NCBI GenBank assembly: GCA_029215795.1 | Contig: JARDYH010000005.1 | Location: 42,228,001 to 42,292,000 of the forward strand | DNA: 64,000 nt | Origin: Anniella stebbinsi | Taxonomy: Eukaryota > Chordata > Lepidosauria > Squamata > Anniellidae | Direction: 5' to 3' | Translations under genes and position numbers: made by a program | Shown: positions 43,453 through 54,128 of the stretch, piece by piece | Layout: every line of letters begins with the position of its first letter | How positions within the stretch are numbered: the first letter of the stretch is position 1 | Notes under the pieces: model-generated | What the model saw: only the letters and a program-made list of their open reading frames with translations | What the model was told of the DNA's origin: nothing | The model's database searches: none

Positions 43453-45266
43453 TAGGGGTGTGCACGGACCCCCCGGATCGGATCGGGACCCGGATCGGGA
43501 CCTCCAATTTTGTCCCGGACCGGTTCGGACAAAATCGGAGGCCCCCCGGACCGGATCGAGTCCGATCCCGACCCAAAAATCGTAAATTTTTGGATCGGCC
43601 GCCATTTTTTTCCCCATAGACTTGCATTGCAATGCAAGTCTATGAGGAAAAAATGGCGGCGGGTGGGTAAGGGGGGGCCTAACTCCCTCCCCCCCCCCGG
43701 GGCCGTCCGCTGTGGACGGCCCCGGCAGGTAAGCCCCCTCCCCCGCGCTCCCTACCCCCCCTGGGGCCGCCCGCTTCCATCCGCTGGCGCCCGCGGGCGC
43801 CAGCGGATAGAAGCGGACGGCTCCGGGGGGGGGTAAGCCCCCTTCCCCGCCACTTACCTTCTCGGCCCGTCCGGCGCCGGCGGCTACTACCAGCGGGCTC
43901 CGCGGCCTACTCTCGAGTAGCGCGCCGGGTGATGACATCACCCGGCGCGCCACCCTGGAGCAGGCCGCGGAGCCTGCTGGTAGTAGTAGGCGCCGGCGCC
44001 GGACGGGAGCCGCCGGGCCGGGCAGGTAAGGGCCCCCCTCCCCCCTCCCCCCTCCGCGCGCCCCCTCCTCCCCTCCACGCACCCCCTCCTTACCTTTCCG
44101 GCCCGGCGGCTCCCGTCCGGCGCCGGCGCCTACTACTTCCAGCAGGCTCCGCGGCCTACTCTAGAGTAGCGCGCCGGGTGATGACATCACCCGGCGCGCC
44201 ATCCTAGAGCAGGCCGCGGGGCCTGCTGGGAGTAGTAGGCGCCGGCGCCGGACGGGAGCCGCCGGGCCGGAAAGGTAAGGGCCCCCCTCCCCCCTCCGCG
44301 CGCCCCCTCCTCCCCTCCACGCACCCCCTCCTTACCTTTCCGGCCCGGCGGCTCCCATCCGGCGCCGGCGCCTACTACTTCCAGCAGGCTCCGCGGCCTG
44401 CTCTAGAGTAGCGCGCCGGGTGATGACATCACCCGGCGCGCCATCCTAGAGCAGGCCGCGGAGCCTGCTGGGAGTAGTAGGCGCCGGCGCCGGATGGGAG
44501 CCGCCGGGCTGGGCAGGTAAGGGCCCCCCTCCCCCCTCCGCGTGCCCCCTCCTCCCCTCCACACACCCCCTCCTTACCTTTCCGGCCCGGCGGCTCCCGT
44601 CCGGCGCCGGCGCCTACTACTTCCAGCAGGCTCCGCGGCCTGCTCTAGAGTAGCGCGCCGGGTGATGACATCACCCGGCGCGCCATCCTAGAGCAGGCCG
44701 CGGAGCCTGCTGGGAGTAGTAGGCGCCGGCGCCGGACGGGAGCCGCCGGGCCGGAAAGGTAAGGGCCCCCCTCCCCCCTCCCCCCTCCGCGCGCCCCCTC
44801 CTCCCCTCCACGCACCCCCTCCTTACCTTCCCGGCCCGGTGGCTCCCGTCCGGCGCCGGCGCCTACTACTACCAGCAGGCTCCGCGGCCTGCTCTAGAGT
44901 AGCGCGCCGGGTGATGACATCACCCGGCGCGCCACCCTAGAGCAGGCCGCGGAGCCTGCTAGTAGTAGTAGGCGCCGGCGCCGGACGGGAGCCACCGGGC
45001 CGAGAAGGTAAGTGCCCCCCTCCTCCCCCCCCCGCTGTCCACTTTCATCGGCGGGCGCCCGCTGGCGCCCGCCAATGGAAGCGGCGGTGGGCGCCAGTGG
45101 GCGCCCGCCGATCCGCCGATCCGCCGAACCGGTTCGGAGCTTTTTCGGACCGGTTCGGATTGGATCGGCCGATCCAGCTGCGGGATCGGAAATCGGATAA
45201 TTTATCCGATTTCCCACTGGACCGGACTCGGATCGTGGATCGGGTCCGATCCAGTGCACATCCCTA
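43453..45266. mobile_element. GC-rich hAT-type element with five tandem palindromes
   Basis: The ends TAGGGGTGTGCAC and GTGCACATCCCTA (12 of 13 paired) are flanked by the exact 8-bp duplication AAAAACAG (43445-43452 and 45267-45274). The subterminal regions are rich in GGATCGG/CCGATCC. At 43598-43650 a hairpin has arms around CATAGACTTGCATTG and CAATGCAAGTCTATG. The central 1.1 kb is a tandem array of palindromes. CpG density is the highest in the window. No transposase or other protein is recognisable. A long open frame on the minus strand here is repeat-derived. Confidence 0.9.
43856..45011. repeat. Tandem array of five palindromic units, 242-249 bp period
   Basis: The core TGATGACATCA recurs at 43930, 44179, 44421, 44663 and 44912, spaced 249, 242, 242 and 249 bp. 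Each unit is itself an inverted repeat of about 160-190 bp. Its arms contain GGCGCCGGCGCC, AGCAGGCTCCGCGGCCTGCT and AGTAGCGCGCCGGGTG. The spacers are C-rich (CCCCCTCCTCCCCTCC). Unit borders read GGTAAGGG on the right and CCTTACC on the left. Confidence 0.95.
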
Positions 45267-45274
45267 AAAAACAG

Positions 45275-46085
45275 CCTCCAAAAATAAGAATAAATCAACC
45301 AGCTTAACACTTCAGCCAGATTGAAAACAAGAACACAGACAACCAGCTATAAACATAACATGGGAGAAGGCCTAATATAAGCATAGCATCATTTCCTAGC
45401 AGGATTCTCCTCCTTGCTACCAAGGAAAAGGTCCCATGGGCCCTCTTCTGTTTTGATGGAAACCTTTTGCCACTTGCTACCACTTTCCTCAAGATAAGCC
45501 TTTTTACCCTTGGGAAAGCCAAAGAGGTGGCTAAACTGGGCTGTTCGAATGTTCATATCAAATTAGGAAAGCCCCTTGAGGCTTTTTGAGTGACTGATAT
45601 AAATACTCAAAATTCCAAATCATCTTCAGGTCAGGACAAGAAAGGGAGACAATCAGCATCTTTGATAGTCTGAGTGAGTACTCCATATTGGAACAGTGCT
45701 AATATTTATTCACTGTGATTTTCAGGTGTACACAGACATGGGAATAAGGAGATAAGAGACAGAGGACTTTATTGAGTATTAAAAGTTCTGTAACAAGCAA
45801 AAACATTATACTCACGGGATTTCTAACTCCCCCTCCTAAGTGCAGGATGTCATGCCTTCCCTTAATGCCATGGTCTCAGAGGATGAGTCTGATTCAAAGA
45901 AAGAAGAATCCAAGTTTTGGATTGCCAGGGTGCTGGGAAAAAGCCTGAGGAACATTATATGAAATGAAGCCAAGTGGCAGACTCAGCCTATGAAGGGGCA
46001 TGCCCAAGGTTGCCTCCGAGGCAATGCCACTGGCTGAAAAGTCAAGAGGAAAAACAACCAGTTAGGTGAAGTTCTCGGCTCCAGG
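45275..46085. other. Unique sequence, nothing recognised
   Basis: No recognised feature. Confidence 0.35.
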
Positions 46086-46090
46086 CAAAG

Positions 46091-46197
46091 AGCCAATCTA
46101 CACTACTGCTTTAAAACAGTTTATAACAGTTTTAAACCAGTTATTAACTGGTTTAAACCTCTTATAAACCATTTTAAAGCAGTAGTGTAGATAGGCT
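46091..46197. mobile_element. Short palindromic MITE (AGCCAATCTACAC ends)
   Basis: A 107-bp palindrome with ends AGCCAATCTACAC and GTGTAGATAGGCT, flanked by CAAAG and CTAAG (4 of 5). It is nearly identical to 3755-3871. Confidence 0.85.
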
Positions 46198-46202
46198 CTA
46201 AG

Positions 46203-46938
46203 TTTTCCCATAGGCCTAGATTGACAAGTGAGGAACTCTAGTCACCCTGCCACCACATAAAAGCTGGTATACAAGAAAATGAGGTTTGTGCAGCATCACT
46301 GATCCCAGACACTCTTTTGCCTGGACTACTCTTGAATGCATGTTTTGAATCCCATACTTTGGGATCCTGTCCTAGATTAAACCGCTGGACTTTAAGACCC
46401 TGTTTCTGGCTCCTCTTTGGAATTATCTGAGTTTATTTGACAGACTTTGATCTATGAACTCTAGTATGATGCTTGTATTTTTGTTCTGTTGAAATAAAGG
46501 AGTTCACTGTGTCTTTTACATGTGTTTCATTGCTGAAAGTGGAAGGGAGCTGGGCCAGATACAGGCCCCCAAGGCCCAAAACTGACATTACTTCAAAAAC
46601 ATTTCTAGCTGATATGGTTCCCCGCCCTCATTTTTACTGGAGGGCCAATCTGATTTGGACCCTAGCATGGAGGGTGAAGAGTTCTAACCCTTCCCCCTAG
46701 CTATGGCCCCATGTGCCTACTCTAAAGTAAAAATGGGGGGGCTCGATTTAGAGTAATGTCTGTTTGGCCATTATGTCTAGTGGTCTTTTTATAGCTTCTA
46801 TTTCTCTTTTCTCTTCTTTTGACATAGGTTTCTTCCACAGAACTATCACCAGCACCTGGACAAGCCAGCCGGTTTTCTGGGGTGTAGTTTCCATGGATTC
46901 CATCCTGAGTTTCTTGGAAAAAGAATGGGGTAGAAGTG
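46203..46938. other. Unique sequence, nothing recognised
   Basis: No recognised feature. Confidence 0.35.
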
Positions 46939-46946
46939 AAAGAATA

Positions 46947-47585
46947 CAGGGGTGTGTGCAGAGTGGGTCTGCTCCTCTCCAAACTTTGGGGCAGAGCTCC
47001 GTTGAGTGGGTTCTCCACTCCGCTTTTCAGTGGGGCTCCACACCGCTGGATTGCCCATCAGAAAACCACTCAATTTTCGGGTAACTTGGGGATAACTAGC
47101 ACAAAGAAAACCAGAGACACAGACAGAGAATGCAAATAAATGAAAAAGAATGCAAGTGCCAAGCAAACTCTTGCTCTCTCCTCCTCCTTGCTCCTAATGC
47201 AGCGAACAGTGGGAATGACTTCCAGGGGAAGAGCAATATATAATTTGCAACCCCTCCCCCTAAGCACTGGGATTGGAGGGGGGACAGGGAAGAGACTGTG
47301 GCTATTGGTTAGTCACAGATGTCAATCTCACAACCTGAGCATTTTCGTTATATGTAGAAATGTTCTGTTGACTCCCAGAGATTAAATACAAGCCTCAGAG
47401 AGACCCTAAAAATGAACAGACATTTTCAGGGTGGATTGGAGGTCTGCCGTCCATTCGCTCCTCCCCGAAAATCTCCAACAGTTTTAAAACTACTCACAAT
47501 CCACTCCTCTAGATCAGACCACCGACGGACCACTGATGGACTACTGACGGACCTCCAAATAGACGGGGTGGAGCGCACAACCCTA
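46947..47585. mobile_element. hAT-type non-autonomous element, 639 bp
   Basis: The ends CAGGGGTGTGTGC and GCGCACAACCCTA are inverted repeats. They are flanked by an exact 8-bp duplication, AAAGAATA (46939-46946 and 47586-47593). Subterminal GTGGGT...TCC blocks and CTCCGTTGAGTGGG mirror GACGGACC/CCACTGATGG at the other end. It is related by its ends to 43453-45266. No transposase. Confidence 0.9.
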
Positions 47586-47706
47586 AAAGAATAAATAGGC
47601 AGTATACGACAGGAAAACAGATATGTCCATGAAAGCAACTGAATTCTAAACATCAAACGTAACTGAAAAAACATTATACATCTTTTATGATCCCTGACAT
47701 AAAGTG

Positions 47707-47762
47707 TCTTCTTCTTCTTCTTCTTCTTCTTCTTCTTCTTCTTCTTCTTCTTCTTCTTCTTT
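47707..47762. repeat. (CTT)n microsatellite
   Basis: About 18 CTT units. AAGTGTCTTCTT precedes it and TTTTTCTGTTTGTGTACTGC follows it, possibly a decayed antisense LINE tail. Confidence 0.95.
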
Positions 47763-48400
47763 TTCTGTTTGTGTACTGCATATCAATTTAAGGGTCCTCA
47801 GAGCAGTAAAAACAAATTAAAATACAGTTTGAGAAAAAACGCTTATTGACTATATTTTAGCAGTATAGATTATTAAAATCATCTGGCGCCATTTCTCAAT
47901 TTCTAAAAAGTATTTGCTATTGTTACATTAATATCTCAGTTTGAGAATACTTTCCAACATAAAAAGTACAGTACAAAGTGGTATTTCTAGTCTTGAATAT
48001 ATTTTTTCTGCCTTCCACTGTAAAACGTTGGTTATATGGTATGGGATTCCTTAAAAACAAAAAAGAAGAAAAACAAAAAAGTACATGCTTAATGACAGAA
48101 TTTATTAGCCATACAGCTATTAATGTTCACTTTTTAAAGGAATCCTTCACATAGGTCTTACGAATCGTATGAAGGACTATCTCTATCTGTCTGTCTGTCT
48201 GTCTAATTGGCTGGTTCTCTACTAAATGTACTCAGTGTAGCATACACCATAAATGGACAAATAATAACAAGATATAATGAAATAATACATCGGTATTAAA
48301 TGTTGGCTGGCACATGCTGGGAGACATAGGACTTTTTTCTGATACTGATCTTCTCAGCCTGATACATCATTGGTCTCCTCAGTGCTGACAATTGCTCCAG
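47763..48400. other. Unique sequence with a (CTGT)n run
   Basis: A short CTGT run lies at about 48187-48205. Nothing else recognised. Confidence 0.35.
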
Positions 48401-48408
48401 GCTGCTGC

Positions 48409-48774
48409 TAGGGATGGGGGTGGGGTGGGGTGGGAATTGGTTCACTTACCTAATTTTGCACTTTTGAACTACTATGTGGAATGGATCTCATATATCCTCT
48501 GGAATTCACGTGTCTCTGAATTTTGCAATACAGTTCTCCAGTCAAAAATGTATACAAAAATGTATATAGTAGAGAACATAACATTGAAAAATGCATCCTA
48601 CTAGGAAAATCGGTTGCAAAAACTTGCATATTAAGCAACAAAAATGCATATATTTGGAGAAATGTGCATAAAAATGGTTTTGTTTTGATTCCCAAAGTTT
48701 GGCTTGAACCAAACCTAAGACTGGAAAAATGAGAAACTGAGAGAAACCAGAATTGACAGATTTATCCATCCCTA
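48409..48774. mobile_element. hAT-type non-autonomous element
   Basis: TAGGGATGGG at the left and TTATCCATCCCTA at the right are flanked by GCTGCTGC and GCTGCAGC (7 of 8). The interior blocks AAATGCATCCTA and GGAGAAATGTGCATA are shared with 37027-37409. Confidence 0.85.
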
Positions 48775-48782
48775 GCTGCAGC

Positions 48783-49557
48783 ATATGTTACCTGAGTGCC
48801 TGTGAGAACTGCTGCCACGTAACTGGATCTCATATGTAGGAAGAACTCACAGAGGCCAGGTACCTGACATGGTGGGTTTCCCCCTCCCCACATTAGTGTT
48901 GACCCTTCTCCAGGGGACCAACAACAATTCTATCTGAAATTCCTTCAGATAAATGTTATCAGAGCACATGACCTTGCAGGCACATTTCGAAAGCCTCAGA
49001 GTGGGAAATGACCTTGGAGGAGGGTCTTGGAGTGGACAAATGAGTGTCAATGGGTTAAGCACTCTTCCCAATGCTTCCTAACCCTCAGTTACCCTCTCCC
49101 AAAACTAAAAAGCAAAAAATAAAACAGAGCCATTGGAATTTGATTGCATGAGTTACATCTGTAGTGTATGTGTAGGCCTTTAGGCCTAATCAGAGTAGCC
49201 TTGGTAAACCAAAGGAAGGCAATTAGGAGCATGAGTCATCATGGCAGGGGTATTCGATTGCAAGACCATGCCACAGTTTGGCAAGGTGGAACTGCATTCT
49301 ATCAGCAGCAAACATCTCCCCTTCCACCCAACATGCCACCCCTACCGCCCATCCCAAAAGCACAGTTCTGTTGGCAGATTTAGAAGGCAGTTTCTTTTAC
49401 ATCCGCGCAGCCATTTGTAAGCAAAGTACTAGCCAGACAGCTAATAAACTTGAAAAATTATGTCGCTCCATAACTTTTTTAAAAAAATACTTGTTTTAGG
49501 AAAAAATGGTGACTGCTTTCTTGACGTGGTAGCTTAATGGACTCATTAGCCTAATAG

Positions 49558-49590
<33 letters not shown>

Positions 49591-50390
49591 AATCTTAACT
49601 CCTAGGAGTCCTGGTTAAAATACTAGCTTTTTGGAAAAGGTCATTTCAGCACATGGAGCCAGCAGTTAATTTTCCTTTCGATTTGGCTGAAACAGATGGC
49701 AGACACTCAGAAATAAAGTGGTCCATATATTGGTTATCTGAAGCAAACTACCTGAGCAACAGTAGCCATTTTCCTGGCAACTGCATGTCTATCATTAGGG
49801 ATTTCTCCTGTGCAAGCAGAGTTGAACAAAATCACACCTGTGCTATTGTTCTCCTGCCCCATCAATGCCTAAGAAACATTGTTGGTGCATTTAGCCCATG
49901 AAGTCAGAGAAGGTGAGCGTTAAAATATAGCCTCATTTTGCTTAGCTGGACAGGAATCAGGCTGATGTCTATGAAGCTACTGGTGATTATGAAGCAGGAC
50001 AGTTTGTACGGCCTAATGATGGTGAATAAATGTAATATGTGGGCAGTATCCAATGCTGCTCATCTGTGAGCATTGCCAACCTGCCCTGTTCTAGAAATCA
50101 GCACCTCCACTCATTTTGAGTTGCCCCTGGAAGTGTTAAATCTCTGTTACACAAGTGGTGGTTGCCATTTGTTGATGAAATTAGCAGGGCTAGCCACTCA
50201 TGGGTGGTTACCCTTGGAATCTGTCCAAAATACTCATACACATGCAGAGAGAGAGAGAGAGATGCATAGCATTTTGTAGAGTAACAAAAGAAAAGAGGTG
50301 CCTGCTCCAAGGAGTTTATAATCTAAAAACCTTGAGATTGGAAGGAAATTATACAAAATGAAAGTCAATTCTTGAAAGTAATAGAATGAA
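48783..50390. other. Mostly unique sequence with (TG)n
   Basis: (TG)n at 49559-49587 and a short (GA)n near 50247. No gene or transposon recognised. Confidence 0.35.
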
Positions 50391-50392
50391 AT

Positions 50393-50795
50393 TTATATAT
50401 TTATTTACTTATTTATTTGAAATGTTTAAAATGTGATTTCATTCCAAAATGGATTTGACGGTAGTGTACATAAAATGATCCCAAAACAATATTTATTTCC
50501 TTATTGACCAATATTTCAAAACATTTTACATATTTATGGATCACTTATAATAGAATAAAAAAACAACCTAAATGTAATGCCATAAAAAAAAACACCTCAA
50601 AATCAAAATATCAAATAATACAACTGGGAGACATTAAAGCATTTCAGCCAGCTAAAAGAGACTAACTTGAATTTTAAATTGTAAAAAATTGAACATTTGA
50701 AAATGCCTGTACAAATAAAATGGTTTAACCTGGTGCAGAAAAGATTACAGCATTGGTGACAGGTATTTAAAGCATTCAGACCAATCATCGCCAAA
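50393..50795 (-). mobile_element. L2-type LINE 3' end, antisense, decayed
   Basis: A (TTTA)-rich left edge and a long A-rich UTR are followed by TTTAACCTGGTGCAGAAAAG and ATTACAGCATTGGTGACAGG, the L2 ORF2 end seen more clearly at 40500-40540. Confidence 0.6.
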
Positions 50796-51107
50796 GGAGG
50801 GATTAAACTATCCAGCAAATCCCAGTTTTGTATTCAGGTTCCTCAGGTTGCATCCTGAATCTGCATAGGCTTGCCCAGAAGAAAATCCCTCTTTGTGCAT
50901 AGGATTTTCTTCCAAGTATGTGTGGGTATTGGATTTTAGCTTTAGTTTACCTCTGCTGTTGACAACAATGTTGTTAACGCATATTGCTGCTACTTAAAGA
51001 AACGATATGTTCTCAAGTGGCACTGCCGTCACGAATGGCAAATGGATCTAGTCCATGACTGAACCAAATCAGATGGTGATCAAGAAATCACATAGGTCAA
51101 CCAGAAC
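50796..51107. other. Unique sequence, nothing recognised
   Basis: No recognised feature. Confidence 0.35.
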
Positions 51108-51112
51108 CAATT

Positions 51113-51659
51113 TGTTGCATTTCCCAAAATCTCTTGCTTTATTGGGAGACAATAAAGAGGTCTGGCACGTAATCTACAAAGCTTTATTCAGGCAATAAAC
51201 ATCTCTTCCCACCTGAACTTTTCTCTAGACAAAATTATTCAAACTAAGCAAGACAATTGTCTTTTCAAGAAAAAGGGAAAGCCTTTTCCCAGTACGCTTT
51301 AACTTCAGGGAGACTGGTTCTGAATAAGCTTTTGGCAAGAAGTTAGCCGGGCCGACCTCCTTTTACCTTCCTTTAGCTCCACCCATTTTAGTCTGTGGTA
51401 TACTCTAGGATCAGCTAGGTTTTCAGTGCCCTCCCCCTGGGAAGAATCCTCAATTCCCAGATCTTGTGGGTTGCTTACACTTTCGGAGATAAAGTCTGGC
51501 AAAAGTTCATTCCCAGCTGGTGAAGAGCCCATGAGAGTCACTACTCCCCGTATAGGCTGGTATGTTTCTGGCGCTGACTCTTCTGCTTCAGAATCTGATT
51601 CTGATTGATAATCTGAAACTCCTTCATCCAGCCTAAGGGAAACAGGCTTAGTCATGACA
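51113..51659 (-). mobile_element. Solo LTR, 547 bp, with 5-bp target duplication
   Basis: On the minus strand it starts TGTCATGACTAAGCC and ends AAATGCAACA, that is TG...CA. CAATT flanks both sides (51108-51112 and 51660-51664). Two AATAAA signals lie near the 3' end, consistent with an R-U5 region. No primer-binding site, gag or pol is found, so recombination between two LTRs is the likely history. A minus-strand open frame (51305-51715) covers the 5' part of the LTR. It encodes an acidic Ser/Glu-rich stretch ending in a basic RRSARL segment and is probably incidental or a relic. The Gypsy versus endogenous retrovirus class is unresolved. Confidence 0.8.
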
Positions 51660-51745
51660 CAATTGAGGTGAATTAAGCTGGGATATTTGGAAACACTGAA
51701 TTTGTATACTGCCACAGCCGGGCTTGCAAACAGCCACTCACCTTG

Positions 51746-51874
51746 GCAGGATCTGCACTACTGCTTAAAAACGGTTTATAACAGTAGTGTCAACTGTTGG
51801 GACCCAGGACACACTCTGGATACAGTTTTCAAACCATTTTCAAAGTGTCATATCCTGCTTGGTGTAGATCTGGT
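51746..51874. mobile_element. Short MITE (GCAGGATCTGCAC ends)
   Basis: The ends GCAGGATCTGCAC and GTGTAGATCTGGT are flanked by CCTTG and CCTAG (4 of 5). The interior GTTGGGACCCAGGACACACT matches 43072-43175 and 14259-14500. Confidence 0.85.
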
Positions 51875-52014
51875 CCTAGTTACCTCTTCGAAATAAAAAT
51901 TAACTCTAGGTGACCAGTCAGGAAAGCTTTTGCAATTTTGAATAAATCTGGTACTCACCCACCCCCACTCCTTTTTGGCCCACCGCATACCAGAAACGGC
52001 AAACAGCAACATAG

Positions 52015-52592
52015 GCCCTTTCTACACCACAGGGTGTAGCGGGCACAGCGCTGGCGATCCTGGAAGTAGCTGCTTCTAGGATCGGTGCTGTCAAAACACA
52101 TCATGGGTGCAACTTACTTTTCCATTGGAGTGCAGGAGCGCTCTTCCTGAGTAAAATAAAATGGTGGGTCGTCGGACGTTGCAGCCACCATCTTTTTTAA
52201 CCCAGGAAGAGCGCTCCTACACTCCAATGGAAAAGTAAGTTAAAAAAAAAATGACATTGGGAGACCCTCCCCCCCGCCATCCTTAGGATGGCAAAATTGC
52301 TGTCCCCCCTCCCCTGATGTCCATGGAGCCACGCAGTGCAGCTCCATGGCCAACTGTGCTGCCACGCTTACTCATGAGTAAGCACAGCAGCACCCTGGGG
52401 GCCGGCCACATCTTCCGTGGTCCCGAGAACTTCCAGGGACCACAGAAAAATTCAGGATTTTTCTGGTTTGTGTAAACCCGAAAAAATCCCGTGCCCACGC
52501 CCTCTCCACACCCGGGACTCCCTGTGCATCATTTGGACTCACAGAGAGCAGCCAGGGCCTAATCCAGGAAAAAAGCCTGGTGTGGAAAGGGT
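52015..52592. mobile_element. Long MITE (GCCCTTTCTACAC ends)
   Basis: The ends GCCCTTTCTACAC and GTGTGGAAAGGGT are flanked by CATAG and CGTAG (4 of 5). A central inverted pair, ACTTACTTTTCCATTGGAGT and ACTCCAATGGAAAAGTAAGT, lies at about 52109-52236. It is the sister of 29146-29630. Confidence 0.85.
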
Positions 52593-52802
52593 CGTAGGTA
52601 CATGTGGGAAACTAGTAGAACTCTTTGTAAGCTAGCAACTTTTGTGGAGTTGTTTGCAAGATGCCCACAGTATCACTACCATACTCCCTCTGCTCATGGT
52701 GCTATATTGTAATGTGCATTGTTAAGATGTGCAAGTATTCTGGAAGACCATACCTCTGAAGTATGAAGCATGCCTATCACCTTTAGTATCATGGTCATAG
52801 TG

Positions 52803-53015
52803 ACCCTGTTCAGACAACACGCTAAACCATGATAGTTAAGCATTTTGAGCTAAACTTTATGGCTTAGCATGTTGTGTGAACCATGATTTAGCATGTTGTG
52901 TGAACCATTCCTAACCATGGTGGCTACATAGCAATGGTTTAAGCATGCTCATGAACCTTTTGCTGCAAAAGGGTTAGTGGCCTAACCATGGTTTAGCGTG
53001 TTGACTGAACAGGCT
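52803..53015. mobile_element. Palindromic MITE (CTGTTCAGACAACAC ends)
   Basis: ACCCTGTTCAGACAACACGC and GCGTGTTGACTGAACAGGCT are inverted ends, followed by TAAACCATG / CATGGTTTA arms. TTTAGCATGTTGTGTGAACC is present twice in tandem. A fragment of the same family is at 26034-26165. The target duplication is unclear. Confidence 0.75.
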
Positions 53016-54055
53016 CTGTTCCTCTCACCTTTCCCAATGGAATGCCCAATATGGCATAATTCTCCTTCTTCTTGAGTAGGGAAGGCATTTGAATCTCAGT
53101 GCTAATTCCATTTGGGCCCATAGTCATCCTTTCAAGGTGATATATCTCCTCACAGAAGGAGAGCAGGCTAAAGTTTGGAAAATGCATGTTTTGCAAAGCA
53201 CTGCCCTTTGTCTAAATATGGCTTTAAAAAATAAACTCATAATTCAGACGTACATGCTGTTTATTTTTGAACACAAGGTTTTGTCAAGGAATGGGCAGAG
53301 CAGCCTTACACTTTGACAGGAAAATGTTTACCCAAAGAGTTAACACAGATGAGTAATCTTGCATTCAACTGCCAGTTCTCGGGCGGTGGGATTCCAGTAA
53401 ACAGCTAGACACTTTGAACTCAGGGTTTTCACTTTATGTCACACACTAACCACTAAAACAACACCCCGCCATGGAGTCCTTCCCTGTTAAACCAAAAACA
53501 TAAACTCATCCATGGAAACTTGTGCTGGGAGTATCTTGCTGAAGAAATCTCCCCTTCATCACATACTTTCTAATTTGCCACTGTCTTGAAACATGCAATG
53601 GAGCATTACTTGCCTCTCATTAAATGGTCTCTTCTTACATACAAAGTATGTTCTTTTCTTACTACATCCCTACTTGGCTCCCCCCAAAAGTGCTTTGGAA
53701 ATGTTTAATGCTTACAAAGTCACTAAGGATGTGACCATCAACACTTTAGGCTGTCCTTCTTTGAGCTTGATTTTTAAAATCACCCCCACCCCTTGTTCAT
53801 GGATTAACACCTATGATGCTAACTTGAGGTAATGTTGTGTTTGAATGTGGCTTTGGAGTTTGGACATCCCTCATAGAAGCAGCACATGAAAGGTCAACTT
53901 GCACTACCAAATAGGCACATTGTTGTGAATATGGGCCAAGTTGATCTGTACAGCACTGAGCAGGTGCTGAAGCACCATGTGTCTTCTTCAAGAGATCTAG
54001 TTTTCAATTCTAGATGTTCATTATAATTTTATTATACTGTAAGCTATGTAAGCAG
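53016..54055. other. Unique sequence, nothing recognised
   Basis: No recognised feature. Confidence 0.35.
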
Positions 54056-54128
54056 CACCCCTATGCTTAACTGGGAGCAAGCTCCAGTGAAAACAATGAG
54101 CCTTATTTCTGAGTAGACAGGTATGGAT
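54056..54128. repeat. Short palindromic repeat
   Basis: CCCCTATGCTTAACTGGGAG CAAGC and CTTATTTCTGAGTAGACAGG TATG are inverted halves of the family also at 11704-11772. Confidence 0.6.

Noticed and set aside
43294..44082. Long open frame (about 260 codons) on the minus strand, plus smaller ones on both strands
   Set aside because: It crosses the TTC/CTTCTC tract and the GC-rich transposon. Low-complexity, stop-poor composition explains it.
43856..45011. CRISPR-like array
   Set aside because: Period is 242-249 bp, units are palindromes and spacers are repetitive; the genome is vertebrate.
43453..45266. CpG-island promoter of a host gene
   Set aside because: CpG content is confined within a hAT element with exact target duplication; no adjacent host exon. 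Promoter-like activity remains a hypothesis for the element itself.
51305..51715. Host exon with a good-looking splice acceptor (TTTCCCTTAG)
   Set aside because: The sequence lies inside a TG...CA unit with a 5-bp duplication, so an LTR explains it better; the open frame is kept as a finding.
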